A stretch of 8,562 nucleotides of DNA from Bacteroidota bacterium (lineage in GTDB: Bacteria > Bacteroidota > Bacteroidia > Bacteroidales > JAKIYJ01), in NCBI GenBank assembly GCA_022708585.1, contig JAKIYJ010000052.1, forward strand, positions 1-8,562, read 5' to 3'. The notes beneath the pieces are model-generated. The model had not been told where the DNA came from. It ran no database searches and worked only from the letters and a program-made list of their open reading frames with translations. Both the position numbers and the translations under genes were made by a program. Positions within the stretch are counted from its first letter, which is position 1; every line of letters starts with the position of its first letter. This document shows, in pieces, positions 7,331 to 8,562 of the stretch.

Positions 7331-7351
7331 AATTTATTGATTAAATAAATT
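7331..7351 (-). terminator. AT-only hairpin downstream of recO, weak terminator candidate
   Basis: The arms AATTTATT (7331-7338) and AATAAATT (7344-7351) form an 8-bp stem with a 5-base loop, 32 bases past the recO stop and before the promoter of the next gene. That position suits a terminator for the porZ-recO transcript. The stem has no G-C pair and only a short, interrupted T-run follows, so this may simply be A/T-rich spacer. The rest of the 155-base gap (7229-7383) holds the promoter element and nothing else I can recognise. Confidence 0.27.
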
Positions 7352-7383
7352 TTATTAAGTGTTTTAGCAAAAGGATAAAGATA

Positions 7384-8103
7384 TTAATCCAGAACCTCCC
7401 TTAAAATTTTATGTGAATTGATATTTCCCATACCGGGTAGATGAATTTTATAATATTCCAGTAATAATTGCAACATATTATCTCTTATCATTTTATTTTT
7501 TAAATTATTTAAGTTATATTCATCATCATTATTCAGCAAGTTGTGTAAAACAGCAGTTTGAGGAGGCTCGATAACATAAGGATGAGATGGTTTTTTATCA
7601 GTAAAATGACCTTCTAACATGTCGAAGTATTTATATATTTTCGAATAATTATCTATTGGTTTGCAGCCAAGGTATGAAAGAAAATTTGTCATAAATTGCA
7701 GGTGAAAGAAAGCCAGCCCGGTAGTTTTATTATCAAGGTTTAATATTGTATTATCAAGGAAATTGAACAATTCATTATTTTGTTCCTGCTCTTTTATGGA
7801 GGCGATTATAATTTCTTTAATAAATGTTGACAGAGTAATTTTTCTTATGTCAAAAGGTATAGTTTGGGGAATAAAGTTGATAGAAACTTCTTTAATTTGT
7901 TGTAATGTTTTATTAGGTTTATGAAAAATAACAATATCTAATATTGCAAATTGGTTAAATATTCTTAAATAATTATTAACACGAGTATTTTCATAAACGA
8001 GGCAGGATTGAAGTCCATAATATTCGGTATATATAGTGGCAATAAATTTTTTATCAGATAATTTTATAGTATTTAAAGATATTGCACGTGTTGAAATAAA
8101 CAT
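7384..8103 (-). CDS. recO: DNA repair protein RecO
   Basis: RecO is the recombination mediator that, with RecR, loads RecA onto SSB-coated single-stranded DNA in the RecFOR gap-repair pathway. The N-terminus STRAISLNTIKLSDKKFIATIYTE is the usual RecO opening (a residue pattern like TRGIVL.T.KY.D...I..IYTE), forming the OB fold over about residues 1-80. The helical C-terminal part has FFHLQFMTNFLSYLGCKP (132-149) and YFDMLEGHF (159-167), both characteristic of Bacteroidota RecO. It has only two cysteines (C34, C147), so the four-Cys zinc module found in Bacillus and Deinococcus RecO is absent. The length of 239 residues is normal. The ATG at 8103 is 8 bases past the stop of the PorZ-like gene, so the two are almost certainly co-transcribed. 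Confidence 0.92.
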   Translation of the reverse strand: MFISTRAISLNTIKLSDKKFIATIYTEYYGLQSCLVYENTRVNNYLRIFNQFAILDIVIFHKPNKTLQQIKEVSINFIPQTIPFDIRKITLSTFIKEIIIASIKEQEQNNELFNFLDNTILNLDNKTTGLAFFHLQFMTNFLSYLGCKPIDNYSKIYKYFDMLEGHFTDKKPSHPYVIEPPQTAVLHNLLNNDDEYNLNNLKNKMIRDNMLQLLLEYYKIHLPGMGNINSHKILREVLD

Positions 8104-8111
8104 TTCTAATT

Positions 8112-8562
8112 TTAATTTATAACCAGAATTTTAGTAACGATTGTTTCGGAGCCGTCATTATTACTGCAAAACACAAGATAAACGCCTGTTTTTACCTTTT
8201 TCCCATCAAAATATCGTCCGTTCCATATTGCTTGTCCCCCTTCTGCTATTGTTTTATAAACGAGATTACCTGCGATATCAGTAATTTTTACGTCAGCGTT
8301 TCTAACAAGTCCTTTAATAGCAATAACGCCGTTATAATTTTCCTTTACTGGATTAGGGTAAGCATAAACATTTGAAAAAGTTTTGCTTCCCATAGTAGCC
8401 CCTGTTTTGTATGATATGATTCCTTTGATTGTACCAATAAATACTTCACCTGTGTTTTGGTCAATACTTATGGAAGAAATGCTGTTATCAAGTAATGGGC
8501 TGTTGTCTGATGTCAGATTAGCAATTTGTTCAGTACCGTCAGAAGACACGAGAAAGACACCT
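8112..8562 (-). CDS. porZ: PorZ-like type IX secretion protein, C-terminal end (beta-propeller tail plus sorting-domain fold; 5' end off the window)
   Basis: Only the last 149 residues are in the window; the frame is open to the right edge, and the GTG at 8549 is an internal valine because in-frame codons upstream read GVFL. The first ~50 residues look like the end of a two-component-regulator-type beta-propeller blade (ISIDQNTGEVFIGTIKGIISY). After a short linker comes AYPNPVKENYNG, then a FlgD/T9SS C-terminal-domain Ig-like fold: VKITDIAGNLVYKT, a GGQAIWNG turn, VKTGVYLVF and the end TKILVIN. PorZ of Porphyromonas has two propellers and such a C-terminal domain; it is itself exported by T9SS and works at the cell surface with the PorU sortase in attaching cargo to anionic LPS. 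A generic T9SS-secreted propeller protein cannot be excluded without the N-terminal part. The adjacent recO start 8 bases downstream indicates an operon. Confidence 0.68.
   Translation of the reverse strand, partial: GVFLVSSDGTEQIANLTSDNSPLLDNSISSISIDQNTGEVFIGTIKGIISYKTGATMGSKTFSNVYAYPNPVKENYNGVIAIKGLVRNADVKITDIAGNLVYKTIAEGGQAIWNGRYFDGKKVKTGVYLVFCSNNDGSETIVTKILVIN

Noticed and set aside
8547..8549. GTG as start codon of the rightmost gene
   Set aside because: In-frame codons continue to the window edge and extend the propeller blade, so this is an internal Val.

Overview
The window looks like a chromosomal segment from a member of the Bacteroidota. The base composition is AT-rich (roughly one third G+C by eye), the start codons lack Shine-Dalgarno sequences, one good TAnnTTTG promoter element is visible, and the gene content includes a type IX secretion (T9SS) C-terminal domain, a Bacteroidota-type RecO and outer-membrane barrel proteins with 'AQ'-type signal peptides. 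No mobile element, CRISPR array, rRNA or tRNA gene was seen. The assignment below the phylum is not resolved.

Layout. Plus strand, 1-2114: the C-terminal half of UvrA (its 5' end lies off the left edge), overlapping by an ATGA junction a 273-residue protein made of two retropepsin-like aspartic protease domains. A 137-base AT-rich convergent spacer (2115-2251) holds a hairpin and a short direct repeat. Minus strand, 8562 down to 2252, in order of transcription: the C-terminal end of a PorZ-like T9SS protein (5' end off the right edge), recO 8 bases downstream, a 272-residue predicted outer-membrane barrel protein with its own probable promoter, a 710-residue exported helix-hairpin-helix plus beta-barrel protein, and a POT/PTR-family peptide transporter. 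No gene-free stretch exceeds 155 bases.

How they fit together. UvrA (nucleotide excision repair) and RecO (recombinational repair) are housekeeping genes that belong to two separate, convergent transcription units. The PorZ-like protein belongs to the T9SS cell-surface machinery, and the two following exported barrel proteins are probably also envelope proteins. The POT transporter would bring di- and tripeptides across the inner membrane. The least ordinary items are the tandem aspartic protease translationally coupled to uvrA, the exported HhH/barrel protein whose hairpin glycines are degenerate, and the POT transporter lacking the first glutamate of its ExxER motif. I see no evidence for a wholly new multi-gene defence or mobile system here.
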